Positions 49,655 through 60,515 of a stretch of DNA of 64,000 bases are shown here, piece after piece. Position 1 is the stretch's first letter. Every line of letters starts with the position of its first letter. Position numbers and translations under genes: made by a program. The DNA is from JAGPDF01 sp052035735 (GTDB lineage Bacteria > Acidobacteriota > Thermoanaerobaculia > Multivoradales > JAGPDF01). Location of the stretch: the NCBI GenBank assembly GCA_052035735.1, contig JBPOHI010000024.1, positions 1 to 64,000 on the forward strand. The letters run 5' to 3'. Below the pieces are notes generated by a model. The model saw nothing but the letters and a program-made list of their open reading frames with translations, searched no databases and had not been told where the DNA came from.

Positions 49655-49684
49655 AGCGTAGCACAGCGAAAAAAACCGGGTCAA
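49655..49684 (-). promoter_or_regulatory. Sigma-70-type promoter of the DUF4388 gene
   Basis: On the minus strand TTGACC and TACGCT are separated by 18 bases that include a T7 tract. The leader to GTG 49602 is about 46 bases and ends in GGGGGA. Confidence 0.55.
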
Positions 49685-49718
49685 GCGCGGCGCGAGGGGC
49701 TAAGCGTTTGACCGAAAA

Positions 49719-50225
49719 CTACTTAGGCAACTCCGCCAGCGCCGTGAGGCGGCGCAGACCCTGCCGTTGCGAGGAACAGAGAGCGACCGCCAGGGCATCC
49801 GTCGCGTCGCTCGGAACGGCTCTCGCGTCCATGGCAAGAAGCAGCCGGACCATCCGCGCTACCTGCTCTTTCTCGGCTCGTCCGTTGCCGGTGACGGCGC
49901 TCTTGACCTCGGCGGGCGAGTACTCCTCGATGCGCACGTCCGACCGGGCAAGCGTCACGAGCAGCGCGCCGCGCGCTTCGGCGAGCACGATCAGCGAGCG
50001 GGAGTTGACACCGTGAAAAGGCTTCTCCATGGCGGCAAAATCCGGCCGGCGGCTCGCCAGGAGCTCGTCGAGACCGGCAGCCAGCAACTTCAGGCGGTCG
50101 GCGACGTCCCATTTCGCCGGCGCCGACCATCGGCCAGCGCACACCGAGCGCGCCTTGCCGGCAGAACAGTCGATGAGTCCGTAGCCGGTATGGAGGCTGC
50201 CAGGGTCGAGTCCGAGGATGAGCAT
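49719..50225 (-). CDS. ruvC: Crossover junction endodeoxyribonuclease RuvC
   Basis: The 168-residue protein starts MLILGLDPGSLHTGYGLID with the first catalytic Asp. It continues FAAMEKPFHGVNSRSLIVLAEARGALL (glutamate), EYSPAEVKSAVTGNGRAEKEQVARMV and SDATDALAVALC (two aspartates). The dimeric enzyme resolves Holliday junctions. ruvA and ruvB are not adjacent. Length and motifs are normal. It is divergent from the large kinase gene. Confidence 0.94.
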   Translation of the reverse strand: MLILGLDPGSLHTGYGLIDCSAGKARSVCAGRWSAPAKWDVADRLKLLAAGLDELLASRRPDFAAMEKPFHGVNSRSLIVLAEARGALLVTLARSDVRIEEYSPAEVKSAVTGNGRAEKEQVARMVRLLLAMDARAVPSDATDALAVALCSSQRQGLRRLTALAELPK

Positions 50226-50293
50226 GTGCCGCGAGGCCGCGGGAATCCTACGCTAAACCCCTCAGGAATCAGCGGATCGCGCCGGAAGTCTGA

Positions 50294-50322
50294 TTGACTC
50301 GTCGGAGTCAGAGTGTTAGAAC
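50294..50322 (+). promoter_or_regulatory. Promoter with inverted repeat before the kinase fusion
   Basis: TTGACT (50294-50299) and TAGAAC (50317-50322) are 17 bases apart. A 6-bp inverted repeat, TGACTC-GTCG-GAGTCA (50295-50310), overlaps the -35 and could be a regulator site. The ATG at 50351 has GGGAG upstream. Confidence 0.55.
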
Positions 50323-50350
50323 TCTCGCAACGCCTCTTGAGGGAGTTCCG

Positions 50351-53300
50351 ATGTCGTTGATCCTCGTCGTTGAATCGGAAGGTCGCCACGCTGAACGTGT
50401 GCGCGACGGCCTCGGGTCGGACGGCTGGCAGGTCGAAGTCGTCGCCAGCTGCGAAGCGGCGGTGGCAGCGGTCGCCGATCGGGCGCCTCAGCTCGTCCTG
50501 ATCAACGCCGAGCTTCCCGGAGCGCCGGAGATGCTGCGCAGCCTCTCGCGCGCTCACGGCGGACCCGGATCGATCGCCCTCCTGCCCGAAGTCGTCGGCA
50601 AGGACCTCGGTCCACTCGACGCCGACGAGTCGCTGATCAAGCCGTTCAGCGAGAAGGACCTGCGACAGCTGGCACGGCGCGTCGTTTCGAGCGCGCGCCC
50701 ACCGCGCAAGAACGAAGCCGAAGCGGACCAGAAGCGCCTGACCTCGCACGAGCTCTTCGGCGATCTGCTGGCCGAAGTGGAGAACGAAGTCGCGGCGCCG
50801 GCGAAGCCCGCGCCGACGGCTCCAGCCCGCGCGGCCGCGGCCCCACCTGCTGCCGCGAGCGGCCGGTCGCTCGAAGTGGAGCAGCGTCTGGAGCGCACGC
50901 TGTCGGGAATGATCAAAGAGGAGCGCAGCGCGGCACCAGCGCCGAAAAAGGCATCGACCGCGATCGAAGACATGCTCACGGCTACCCTGTCCGGGCTCGA
51001 CATGCCAAAGAAGTCGAGGCCGGCAGCGCCTGCCGCGGCGAGCGCGCACGCCGCCTCGGCCGTGTCTGCGACTCCCGCGACTCCCGCGGTTCCCGCCGTT
51101 CCCGCGGCGCCCGTGGCCGCCGCGGCTCGATTGGCTCCCGCGGCTCCGGCCGTGGCCGCACCGGAGGTGCCGCCGACGGCTCCCGCGACACCGGCGGAGC
51201 CCCTTGCGCCTCTGGCTCCCGCAATGCCGGCGACTCCTGCGCCGATGGCGGTTTCCGCCGCCACCGCGGCGATCCCGATCGCCGCCCTGGCGGCGGAGCC
51301 TCGCGTCGAGCCGCCGCCAGCGGTAGCGGCTCCGCCCGCGCCAGCCCCGCCCGCGGTAGTCGCTCCCGCGGCGAAGATCCCGGACTCGACCGCTGCCGCG
51401 CGCAGACCGAGCCGCGAGATCGATCTCGCGCAGCTCGACCAGCTCGCCAAGCCGCGCAGCAAAGAGAGCACCGCCGCGCGCCCGGCCGCGCCGAAGGAGA
51501 CCTTCGCCACTCAGAAGATCCCGATGCAGCCCTCCTTCCTGCAGGCGCCTTCGAGCGAGTTCGGGCAGTACACGCTGCTCGAGCGCATCGCGGTGGGCGG
51601 CATGGCGGAAGTCTGGAAGGCGCGCATGAAGGGCGTCGAGGGCTTCCAGAAGACCGTCGCCATCAAGAAAATCCTGCCCCATCTCACCGACAGCTCCGAC
51701 TTCGTCACCATGTTCATCGACGAGGCGAAGCTCGCCGCGCAGCTGAACCACAACAACATCATCCACATCTACGACCTCGGCAAGATCGGCGAGGACTACT
51801 TCATCGCGATGGAGTTCGTGGATGGCAAGGACCTGCGTTCGATTCTGAACAGCGCGCGCGCCGCCAGCCGGCCGCTGCCGCTCGCCCTCGCGCTGCTCGT
51901 CGGATCGCGGCTCGCATCGGCGCTCGACCATGCCCATCGGCAGAAGGACTTCGAGGGACGCCCGCTCGGCCTCGTGCACCGCGACGTCTCGCCCCAGAAC
52001 GTGCTGATCAGCTACGAAGGTGACATCAAGCTGTGCGATTTCGGCATCGTCAAGGCGGTCACCAAGGCCTCCAAGACACAGATGGGTGCGCTCAAGGGAA
52101 AGCTCCAGTACATGTCACCCGAGCAGGCCTGGGGCCGCCCGGTGGACGCCCGCTCCGATATCTTCTCGCTCGGCTCGCTGCTGTTCGAGATGCTCACCGG
52201 CCGTCGGCTTTTCTCCGGCGAGAGTGAGATGTCGGTCCTGGACGCCGTCCGCGAGGGCCGCATCCAGGCGCCGCGGGACCTCGATCCCCGGCTGCCGCTC
52301 GAAGTCAACGCCCTCGTCCTCAAGGCGCTGGCGCGCGATCCTGACGACCGCTTCCTCACCGCGGGCGAGATGCAGCGAGAGATCGATGGCATCCTGGCCT
52401 CGCTCAAGCCGGCGCCCTCGCAGTCCGATCTCGGCACCTATCTGCACCAGCTCTTCGCGGCCGAGGCTCAGGGCGAATCGGCAACCGCCGCTACGGCGCT
52501 TTCGTCTGCCATCCCGGCGCCGGCCCGCAGCGCGGCAAGCGCGCCTTCCGCCGCCGTGCCGAGCCGTCAGCCCGAGGTCGCCGTCGTCGTACCGACCGGT
52601 GTCTCGAAAATCGAAGACGCCGACGGCGGCCGCAGCAGCAAGGTCCTGTGGATGGCCATCGGCGGCGTGGCCGCGGCCGGCCTGATCGCCTACCTGCTTC
52701 TGGGGCGCGGACCGGCCCAGGCGCCGCCGGCATCGCCCGCTCCTGCTGCCACCGAGAGTGCGCCGACACCCGCGAGCGAACCGGCTGGCGCGATCGCCGC
52801 GGCCGAAGGGCCGGCGACCGAGCCGTCGGGTTCGCCGACGGCGGCGCCTGCGGTGGCCGCGCCGGGCGCCAGCCCGACCGTCGACCAGATGGTGAGCGAC
52901 GAGGTCAAGCGTCGCGAAGAAGAGCTCAAGAAAAAGTACGAGGACGAGCTTGCGCGACGCAAGGCCGAGCTCGAGAAGTTGAACACCAAGCCGGCGGCGC
53001 CCGCGAGCGTCGCCGCGCCGCCTCCGGCGGTTGTCGCGCCGGCACCCAAGCAGGAGGCGCCGCCCGAGCCCGCGCCGGCGCCGGTCCCCACGCCGGTCGT
53101 CGAAGCGCCGCCGGCCGCCGCCGCACCGCAACCAGCCGCCGAGGCTCCACCCGCATCGGCGCCGCAGGCACCGGAAGTCAAGGAAGGCGACCTCGTCCGA
53201 CCAGGCGCCGGCGTGAAGCCGCCAGTTCTTGTCAGCCTCACCAAACCAGAGTATCCTGCGATGGCTCGACGCCTGAAAGTGGAAGGGACGGTCATCGTGT

Positions 53301-53482
53301 CGCTGCTGGTCGACGAGACCGGCCGAGTCGCTGAGACGCGAATCGACAGCGGCGTGTCGCAGAATGTCGGTATCAACGAGGCGGCGCTGGCGGCAGCACG
53401 ATCTGCGGTGTTCAGTCCCGCCACCAAGTCGGGCGTGCGGGTGAAGATGTGGTATCAACTCAAGATTCCGTTCAAGCTGTAA
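50351..53482 (+). CDS. Pseudo-receiver / Ser-Thr kinase / TonB-C fusion protein
   Basis: ATG 50351; 1043 residues. Residues 1-115 form a receiver-like domain (ILVVESEGRHAERV; LVLINAELPG; SLIKPFSEKDL) in which the phospho-acceptor Asp is Asn and the acidic pair is altered, while the Lys is kept. An Ala/Pro linker of about 290 residues follows. The kinase (about 405-690) has the G-loop IAVGGMAEVWKA, VAIKKIL, VHRDVSPQNVL, CDFGI and M-S-P-E-Q. A single membrane helix (about 763-786), a coiled coil (VDQMVSDEVKRREEELKKKYE, split here for length) and a TonB C-terminal domain (about 960-1043) follow. It would link cytoplasmic phosphorylation to the periplasm. This domain order is unusual. Confidence 0.85.
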   Translation: MSLILVVESEGRHAERVRDGLGSDGWQVEVVASCEAAVAAVADRAPQLVLINAELPGAPEMLRSLSRAHGGPGSIALLPEVVGKDLGPLDADESLIKPFSEKDLRQLARRVVSSARPPRKNEAEADQKRLTSHELFGDLLAEVENEVAAPAKPAPTAPARAAAAPPAAASGRSLEVEQRLERTLSGMIKEERSAAPAPKKASTAIEDMLTATLSGLDMPKKSRPAAPAAASAHAASAVSATPATPAVPAVPAAPVAAAARLAPAAPAVAAPEVPPTAPATPAEPLAPLAPAMPATPAPMAVSAATAAIPIAALAAEPRVEPPPAVAAPPAPAPPAVVAPAAKIPDSTAAARRPSREIDLAQLDQLAKPRSKESTAARPAAPKETFATQKIPMQPSFLQAPSSEFGQYTLLERIAVGGMAEVWKARMKGVEGFQKTVAIKKILPHLTDSSDFVTMFIDEAKLAAQLNHNNIIHIYDLGKIGEDYFIAMEFVDGKDLRSILNSARAASRPLPLALALLVGSRLASALDHAHRQKDFEGRPLGLVHRDVSPQNVLISYEGDIKLCDFGIVKAVTKASKTQMGALKGKLQYMSPEQAWGRPVDARSDIFSLGSLLFEMLTGRRLFSGESEMSVLDAVREGRIQAPRDLDPRLPLEVNALVLKALARDPDDRFLTAGEMQREIDGILASLKPAPSQSDLGTYLHQLFAAEAQGESATAATALSSAIPAPARSAASAPSAAVPSRQPEVAVVVPTGVSKIEDADGGRSSKVLWMAIGGVAAAGLIAYLLLGRGPAQAPPASPAPAATESAPTPASEPAGAIAAAEGPATEPSGSPTAAPAVAAPGASPTVDQMVSDEVKRREEELKKKYEDELARRKAELEKLNTKPAAPASVAAPPPAVVAPAPKQEAPPEPAPAPVPTPVVEAPPAAAAPQPAAEAPPASAPQAPEVKEGDLVRPGAGVKPPVLVSLTKPEYPAMARRLKVEGTVIVSLLVDETGRVAETRIDSGVSQNVGINEAALAAARSAVFSPATKSGVRVKMWYQLKIPFKL

Positions 53483-53491
53483 GGAGAGCGA

Positions 53492-53725
53492 ATGAGCCTG
53501 AACGACCAACAGCGGAAGTTCTACGAAAACACCCTCACCGTCACCAAGCAGGAGATCTCCGATCTCGATCGCCAGATCGAAGACGAGCTCGCCAAGGTGA
53601 AGGAGAAACTGGCGCAGTTGCAGAACGCCAAGAAGGCCGCGCGCCAGATGTACGACGCCGCCTGTCTGCGCCTGGGAATTCCCAACGACCTCGAGGCGGA
53701 GGAAGAGGGCGCGGCCGAAATCTGA
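53492..53725 (+). CDS. Small coiled-coil protein after the kinase fusion
   Basis: The 77-residue protein starts nine bases after the kinase fusion with AAGGAG in between, so it is co-translated or at least co-transcribed. It is almost entirely helical: KFYENTLTVTKQEISDLDRQ, then EDELAKVKEKLAQLQNAKKAARQMYD, with heptad-spaced Leu/Ile, and an acidic tail E-A-E-E-E-G-A-A-E-I. A single Cys (A-A-C-L-R-L-G-I-P) follows. It has no export signal, so it is cytoplasmic. A regulator or scaffold of the kinase is plausible from position alone. Confidence 0.75.
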   Translation: MSLNDQQRKFYENTLTVTKQEISDLDRQIEDELAKVKEKLAQLQNAKKAARQMYDAACLRLGIPNDLEAEEEGAAEI

Positions 53726-53766
53726 GCCCGCCTGTCCGCTTTCGGGTCCGCGACCTACGGATCCGC

Positions 53767-53802
53767 CTGGGGCGCCGATCGGAACGTCGACCGGCGCCCC
53801 AG
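53767..53802 (+). terminator. Hairpin terminator after the kinase operon
   Basis: CTGGGGCGCCG and CGGCGCCCCAG pair perfectly over 11 bp with a 14-base loop, 42 bases after the small coiled-coil gene. A short TCGTTTCC follows, so termination may be only moderate. Confidence 0.6.
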
Positions 53803-53859
53803 TCGTTTCCTGCGCCGGCGCTCGGAGCGGGCGGGGCCCTCTAGCGGCTTCGATCGACA

Positions 53860-54705
53860 ATGGCCTGGTTCAAGAAAGACAAGAAGCCGAAGGCGGTCCG
53901 TGAGTCGCGGGAGCGCAGCACGGTTCCGGAAGGGCTGTGGCTCCGCTGCGACGGTTGCCGCGAGATCGTCTATTCGAAGGAGCTCGAGCGCAACCTGCGG
54001 ATCTGTCCCAAATGCGGATTTCATTTCCGCATCGACGCTCCGGCGCGCATCGCACTGCTCCTCGACGAGGCCCAGCCGAAGTCGCTCTTCGATGAGGTCG
54101 TCCCCGCCGATCCTCTCGGATTCGCCGACACGAAGCGTTACGCGGATCGCCTCAAGGCCTACCAGAAGGCACTCGGAGTCGCCGACGCAGCGATCGTCGT
54201 CGCGGGTTCGATCGAGGAGATTCCGATCGTGCTCGCGGTGATGGACTACCGCTTCATGGGCGGATCGATGGGCTCCGTCGTCGGCGAGAAGCTGACTCGC
54301 GCCGCGGAGTTCGCGCGCGAGCGCAAGCGCCCTCTGGTCATCGTCTCTGCTTCCGGCGGCGCGCGCATGCAGGAGGGCATCCTTTCGCTCATGCAGATGG
54401 CGAAGATCTCGGCGGCGCTGATGCGCTTGCGCGAGGCCGGTGTTCCCTTCATCTCCGTGCTGACCGACCCCACCACCGGCGGGGTCACGGCCTCCTTCGC
54501 CATGCTGGGCGATCTGAACATCGCCGAACCCGGAGCCTTGATCGGCTTCGCTGGTCCACGGGTCATCGAACAGACGATCCGGCAGAGTCTCCCGGAAGGA
54601 TTTCAGCGCAGCGAGTTCCTGCTCGAGCACGGCTTTCTCGATCTCGTCGTCCCCCGGACCGAGCTCAAGCCGACTCTGGCCCGCTGCCTGCGTCACCTCG
54701 CCTGA
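53860..54705 (+). CDS. accD: Acetyl-CoA carboxylase carboxyltransferase beta subunit
   Basis: The 281-residue protein has a zinc ribbon with Cys30, Cys33, Cys49 and Cys52 (L-R-C-D-G-C, I-C-P-K-C), then the crotonase-fold core: VVADPLGF-type region (VPADPLGFADTKRY), MDYRFMGGSMGSVVGEKLTRA, VSASGGARMQEGILSLMQMAK and LTDPTTGGVTASFAMLGD. It transfers the carboxyl group from biotin to acetyl-CoA in fatty-acid synthesis with AccA. It precedes folC by 30 bases, an arrangement conserved in many bacteria. Confidence 0.95.
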   Translation: MAWFKKDKKPKAVRESRERSTVPEGLWLRCDGCREIVYSKELERNLRICPKCGFHFRIDAPARIALLLDEAQPKSLFDEVVPADPLGFADTKRYADRLKAYQKALGVADAAIVVAGSIEEIPIVLAVMDYRFMGGSMGSVVGEKLTRAAEFARERKRPLVIVSASGGARMQEGILSLMQMAKISAALMRLREAGVPFISVLTDPTTGGVTASFAMLGDLNIAEPGALIGFAGPRVIEQTIRQSLPEGFQRSEFLLEHGFLDLVVPRTELKPTLARCLRHLA

Positions 54706-54735
54706 CCGCAAGTCCGCCGCAGCCGGAGTCCCCAC

Positions 54736-56028
54736 ATGAGCTCGGCGCACGAACTCCTCGCCGGGCTGGAGCGCTTCGGCATCCGGCTCGGGCTCGAGCA
54801 TCTGCGAGGCCTGGCGGGAGCACTCGGCTCACCGGAGAGAGCGATCCCGGCGGTCATCGTCGCCGGCACCAACGGCAAAGGCTCCGTCGCTTCTCTTCTC
54901 GCCTCGATCGCCACCCGCAGCGGCCTGGCGACCGGTCTTTACACCTCGCCGCACCTCGAGTTCCCGGAGGAGCGCATCCGTCTCGCCGGCAGCCCGATTC
55001 CGGAAGCGGAGCTCGCCGCGCTGCTGCGCGAGGTTCTCGACGCCGCCACGCGCCTCGGCCACTCGAGCCCGACCTATTTCGAAGCCATGACGCTGGCGGC
55101 GTTCCTGCATTTCACGCGTCGCGATGCCGGCCTCGCCGTGCTCGAAGTCGGCATGGGCGGAAGACTCGACGCGACCAATCTTGCGGACGCTCGACTCGCC
55201 GTCATCGCCCCGGTCGCCTTCGATCATCAGGAGTTTCTCGGCAACACACTCGACGCGATCGCGCGCGAGAAGGCCGGGGTCCTGCGATCTGGCGCTCCGG
55301 CGGTGTTCGCCCCGCAGCCCGGCGAAGCCGCGCAGGCGTTGCGCGCCGAGGCCCGGCGGTGCGGTGCTCCCGTGACTGCGGTCGACGAGGAGGTCCGCTC
55401 GCTCGAGGTGCAGTTCAGGGGCCTCGAAGGCCTGCGACTCAGCCTGGAGACACGGCAGCAAACCTATGACCTCGAGACCGCCCTCGCCGGGCGGCACCAG
55501 GCTTGGAACGTCGCGACCGCGGTCGTCGCCGCCGAACGGTTCCCGGCGGCGACGCTCGCTCCACTCGCGCCATCGGCCATCGTCGCCGGCGTCGCGGCCT
55601 GCCGGTGGCCCGGCCGGCTCGAGCGCCTCCGGGCTCGCGGTCCGGCCGCAGCGGTCCTCCTCGATGCGGCGCACAATCCGGCCGGTTGCGAAGCGCTCTG
55701 CGCCTTCCTCGATGAGCTGGGAAGACCGTTCACGCTGCTCTTCGGCGCCTTGGCAGACAAGGAGTTGGGCGGAATGTTGCCGGCGCTCGCCGTCCGTTCC
55801 CGGAGAATCGTCCTCACCCGACCCGTCTCGCCGCGCGCGGCCGATCCGGCAGCGCTCGCCGCCCTGCTGCCGGCAGGCCGGGATGCCGTGCTCGAGCCCG
55901 CAATCGAACCGGCTCTCGCGGCTGCGCTCGCCGGCGAAAACGACTTGGTGGTCGCTTGCGGCTCGATCTTTCTCATCGGAGAGATTCGGCACCTGCTGAC
56001 CGCCCGTGCGGGCTGGATCGCCCCCTAG
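54736..56028 (+). CDS. folC: Bifunctional folylpolyglutamate/dihydrofolate synthase
   Basis: The 430-residue protein has the Mur-ligase-like P-loop V-A-G-T-N-G-K-G-S (about 42-50), TGLYTSPHLEFPEERIRLAG, VLEVGMGGRLDATN, VAPVAFDHQEFLGNTLDAIAREKAGVL (read as F-D-H-Q-E-F-L-G and A-R-E-K-A-G) and D-A-A-H-N-P-A-G at the start of the C-terminal domain. It adds glutamate to folates. GGAG precedes the ATG. Likely co-transcribed with accD. Confidence 0.94.
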   Translation: MSSAHELLAGLERFGIRLGLEHLRGLAGALGSPERAIPAVIVAGTNGKGSVASLLASIATRSGLATGLYTSPHLEFPEERIRLAGSPIPEAELAALLREVLDAATRLGHSSPTYFEAMTLAAFLHFTRRDAGLAVLEVGMGGRLDATNLADARLAVIAPVAFDHQEFLGNTLDAIAREKAGVLRSGAPAVFAPQPGEAAQALRAEARRCGAPVTAVDEEVRSLEVQFRGLEGLRLSLETRQQTYDLETALAGRHQAWNVATAVVAAERFPAATLAPLAPSAIVAGVAACRWPGRLERLRARGPAAAVLLDAAHNPAGCEALCAFLDELGRPFTLLFGALADKELGGMLPALAVRSRRIVLTRPVSPRAADPAALAALLPAGRDAVLEPAIEPALAAALAGENDLVVACGSIFLIGEIRHLLTARAGWIAP

Positions 56029-56084
56029 GAGAGCCGCGGCGCCCTACCGGCGAGACTCTGCGAAGATGGGCCGAGGGTGAGACC

Positions 56085-57892
56085 TTGAGCGAGCCGGCAG
56101 AACCCGCGCCCAGGCAGCATCGTTCTCCCGTCGAGGCGGTCCGCGAGCTGCTCGGCGATCCGGTGTCGTTCGTGGGTCTCGGCGCGGTCGCTCTGACGAC
56201 CGCCCTCTACCTGCTGCCGATCGTCCCCGCAGCACGGCTCGCCGCCTGGAGCGAGGGCCCCCTCTTCGTTCCCCTGATCGCCTGGGTCGTTCTCGCCACC
56301 GCCGTCCGAGCCCGACGTGCTGCAGAACCTCCGGAGCGATCCTTCTGGGGACTCATCTCACTCGGCTTCCTCGCCTGGCTTCTCACCGTTCTGCTCTCGC
56401 TGCTGCCGGCGTGGTCCTCCCGCGCGCCCCTCCTTACCCTGCTCTACGACGGCCTGAGCGCCGCCTGCTATCTCTGTCTGATTCTGGCCACGACGCGAGC
56501 CCCGCACGAACGCCACGGTACGGCCGACCGTTCGGCCGAGACCAGCCTCGTCGTCGCCGGCACCGCGATCTTCGGCCTCGGCATGACGGCATATTTCGAC
56601 CTCGTTCCCTTTCTCGTCGACCGAGCGGACTTCGACAGCCGCGCACCGGCGTTCTATCTCTTCCTCGCGCTCGACGTTCCGCTCATCGCCCGCGCGGCGG
56701 TGCAGCTTCGCGGCGCCAAGGGGTCGCGCTGGCACGTCCCCTACGCCCTCTTCCTGCTCTCGACGCTGCTTCTCGGGCTCGGGGATCTGCTCGATCTGCT
56801 CCGCCGTCTCGGCTACTCCGCCTACACCTCCGGGACCGCGACCGACTTCCTCTGGTACGGCATCTTCATCGCCATGGGACTCGCCGCGGGGCTCCATCGC
56901 CCGCCATCCCCGGCGGAGCCTCCCGCCGCTCGGCGGGAGGTCTTGTACGCCAGCCCGCTGCTCACCTTCGCGATCATCGTTCCCGTCGTCCACTTCGCGC
57001 TCTCGGGCGCGAGTCTTCTCGGCGCGCGGTCACAGCATCCGCGCGAAGCGGTGGCGCTCGCGACGATGGCCGCCGTGTTGTTCGCCGCCTGGTGGAGACA
57101 AGCCCTCGCCGAGCGGCGTCATCTCGCGCTGCTCGAAGATCTCGAGCGGGAGCGCGAGCGGCTCCGCAACGCCGAGCGGCTCGAATCGGTCGGTCGACTC
57201 GCGGGCGGCGTTGCGCACGACTTCAACAACCAGCTCGCCGTCATCGTCGGCTACGCCGAGAGCCTCGCCGACGCTACGTCCTCGCGCCCGGACCTCGCCG
57301 CGCCGGTGCGGGCGATCCAGGAGGCTGCGCGTGTCGCTGCGGAGCTGACTCGCGACCTGCTGGCGGTAGGTCAGCGCCATCCGCTGATGCTCCGCGCCTT
57401 CGACCTCCGGGAGGCTCTCGAGGCGCTGGCGCCGAAGCTGCGAAAGCTCCTCGGCCCCTCCGTCCGTCTCGAGCTCGCTTGCCGGGTCGAGAGCGCGCCG
57501 GTGCTCGCGGATCGGGTGCAGGTCGAGCGCGCGTTGCTCGCGCTGGCGACCAACGCGCGCGAAGCCCTCGATCGCGGCGGCTACGTTCGGATCTCACTCG
57601 CTCCCGCCGACGCCCGCTCCGAAGGCACCCCGCGCCAGGTCGAGCTTTCGGTGACCGACGACGGGCGTGGCATGACTTCCGAAGTGCTCTCGCATGCGCT
57701 CGAGCCCTTCTTCACCACCAAACCGTTCGGCCAGGGAAGCGGCCTCGGGCTCGCATCGGTGCATGGGATCATCGAACAGAGCGGCGGCACCGTGAAGCTG
57801 GAAAGCCGGATGGGAGAAGGCACGCGGGTGACGATTCGCCTGCCGCTCACGAGCGCGGGCACCAACGCGACGAACGCTCCGCCGTCTGCGGG

Positions 57893-57896
<4 letters not shown>
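56085..57896 (+). CDS. Membrane sensor histidine kinase
   Basis: From TTG 56085 (GAGGGTGA about six bases upstream) the product is 603 residues. A long open frame runs into folC but upstream starts would overlap it. The N-terminal 330 residues hold about eight membrane helices. The kinase core has RLESVGRLAGGVAHDFNNQLAV with the phospho-accepting His near residue 378, an N-box LALATNAREALDRGG, G1 V-T-D-D-G-R-G-M, and G2 GQGSGLGLASVHGIIEQSGG. The G-G-V-A-H-D-F-N-N H-box marks the HisKA type with a PAS-lacking hybrid-like subgroup. No response regulator lies next to it. The stop shares CTAG with the convergent DAHP synthase stop. Confidence 0.88.
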
Positions 57897-59249
<1,353 letters not shown>

Positions 59250-59269
<20 letters not shown>

Positions 59270-60515
59270 GCCGGGCTTCGTAGAGCGGGAAGCGGCTGCA
59301 AAGCTGGCGCACGCGTTCCCGCACTGCCGCTTGCACTTCAGCGCTCGCCGGCGCTGCCAGGGTCTCGGAGATCAGCCGGGCGATCTCGCCCATCTCGGCG
59401 GCGCCCATACCTCGCGTGGTAACGGCGGCGGTGCCGACCCGGATTCCCGACGCCACCATCGGCGACTGGGTGTCGAACGGAATCGTGTTCTTGTTGACCG
59501 TGATCGCCGCCGCGTCGAGCGCCAGCTCGGCGGACTTGCCGGTCAGGCCGCGACCGGTCACGTCCATCAGGAAGAGATGATTGTCGGTGCCGCCCGAGAC
59601 GATGCGGAACCCCTCCTTCGCGAGTGCCGCCGCGAGAGCGGCCGTATTCGCGACGATGCCGCTCTGGTAGGCGCGAAAACCAGGCGAAAGGGCTTCGCCA
59701 AAGGCCACCGCCTTGGCGGCGATGATGTGCATCAGCGGTCCACCCTGCAGGCCGGGGAAGACAGCTCGGTCGATCTCCTTGGCGAACTCACCCTTGCACA
59801 GGATGACCCCGCCGCGCGGGCCACGCAGGGTCTTGTGGGTCGTCGAGGTGACGAAATGACAGTGCGGCACCGGAGAAGGGTGGAGACCGGCGGCGACCAG
59901 GCCCGCGATATGCGCGATGTCGGCCATGAGCAGAGAACCGGCACGATCGGCGATCGAGCGAAAACGGGCGAAGTCGATCGTCCGGCTGTAGGCAGAAGCA
60001 CCGCAGACGATGAGCTTGGGGCGGTGCTCGAGGGCAAGCCGCTCGACCTCGTCGAAGTCGATCCGTTCCGTCTCGCGGTCGACGCCGTAGGCGACGACGT
60101 TGAAATCGCGCCCCGAATACGACAGACGATGACCATGGGTCAGATGCCCGCCGCAGGAGAGGTCCATGCCCATGAGCGTGTCGCCCGGGCGAAGCATCGC
60201 GAAATACACGGCGGTGTTCGCCGAGGTGCCGGAGTGTGGCTGGACGTTGGCGTGCTCGGCGCCGAAGAGCTGCTTCAGGCGATCGATCGCGAGGCTCTCG
60301 ACCCGATCCACCACTTCGCAACCGCCGTAGTAGCGCCGGCCGGGGTATCCCTCGGCGTACTTGTTGGTGAGGACGCTGCCCGCTGCCTCCATCACCGCGC
60401 GGCTGGTGAAGTTCTCGGATGCGATGAGCTCGAGACCTTCGTTCTGCCGGCGCTCCTCCGCGGCGATCTCCTGCGCGATCATGGGGTCCACTTCGACGAG
60501 GGGGCGGGCGATCAT
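59250..60515 (-). CDS. glyA: Serine hydroxymethyltransferase
   Basis: ATG 60515 overlaps the rpiB stop (ATGA) and has GGAG upstream; product 421 residues. Motifs include EGLELIASENFTSRAVMEAAGS, LTNKYAEGYPGRRYYGGCE, VQPHSGTSANTAVYFAM, LLMADIAHIAGLVAAGLHP and FVTSTTHKTLRGPRGGVILC, which holds the PLP-binding Lys. It interconverts serine and glycine with tetrahydrofolate. It overlaps the DAHP synthase start by 20 bases. Confidence 0.96.
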
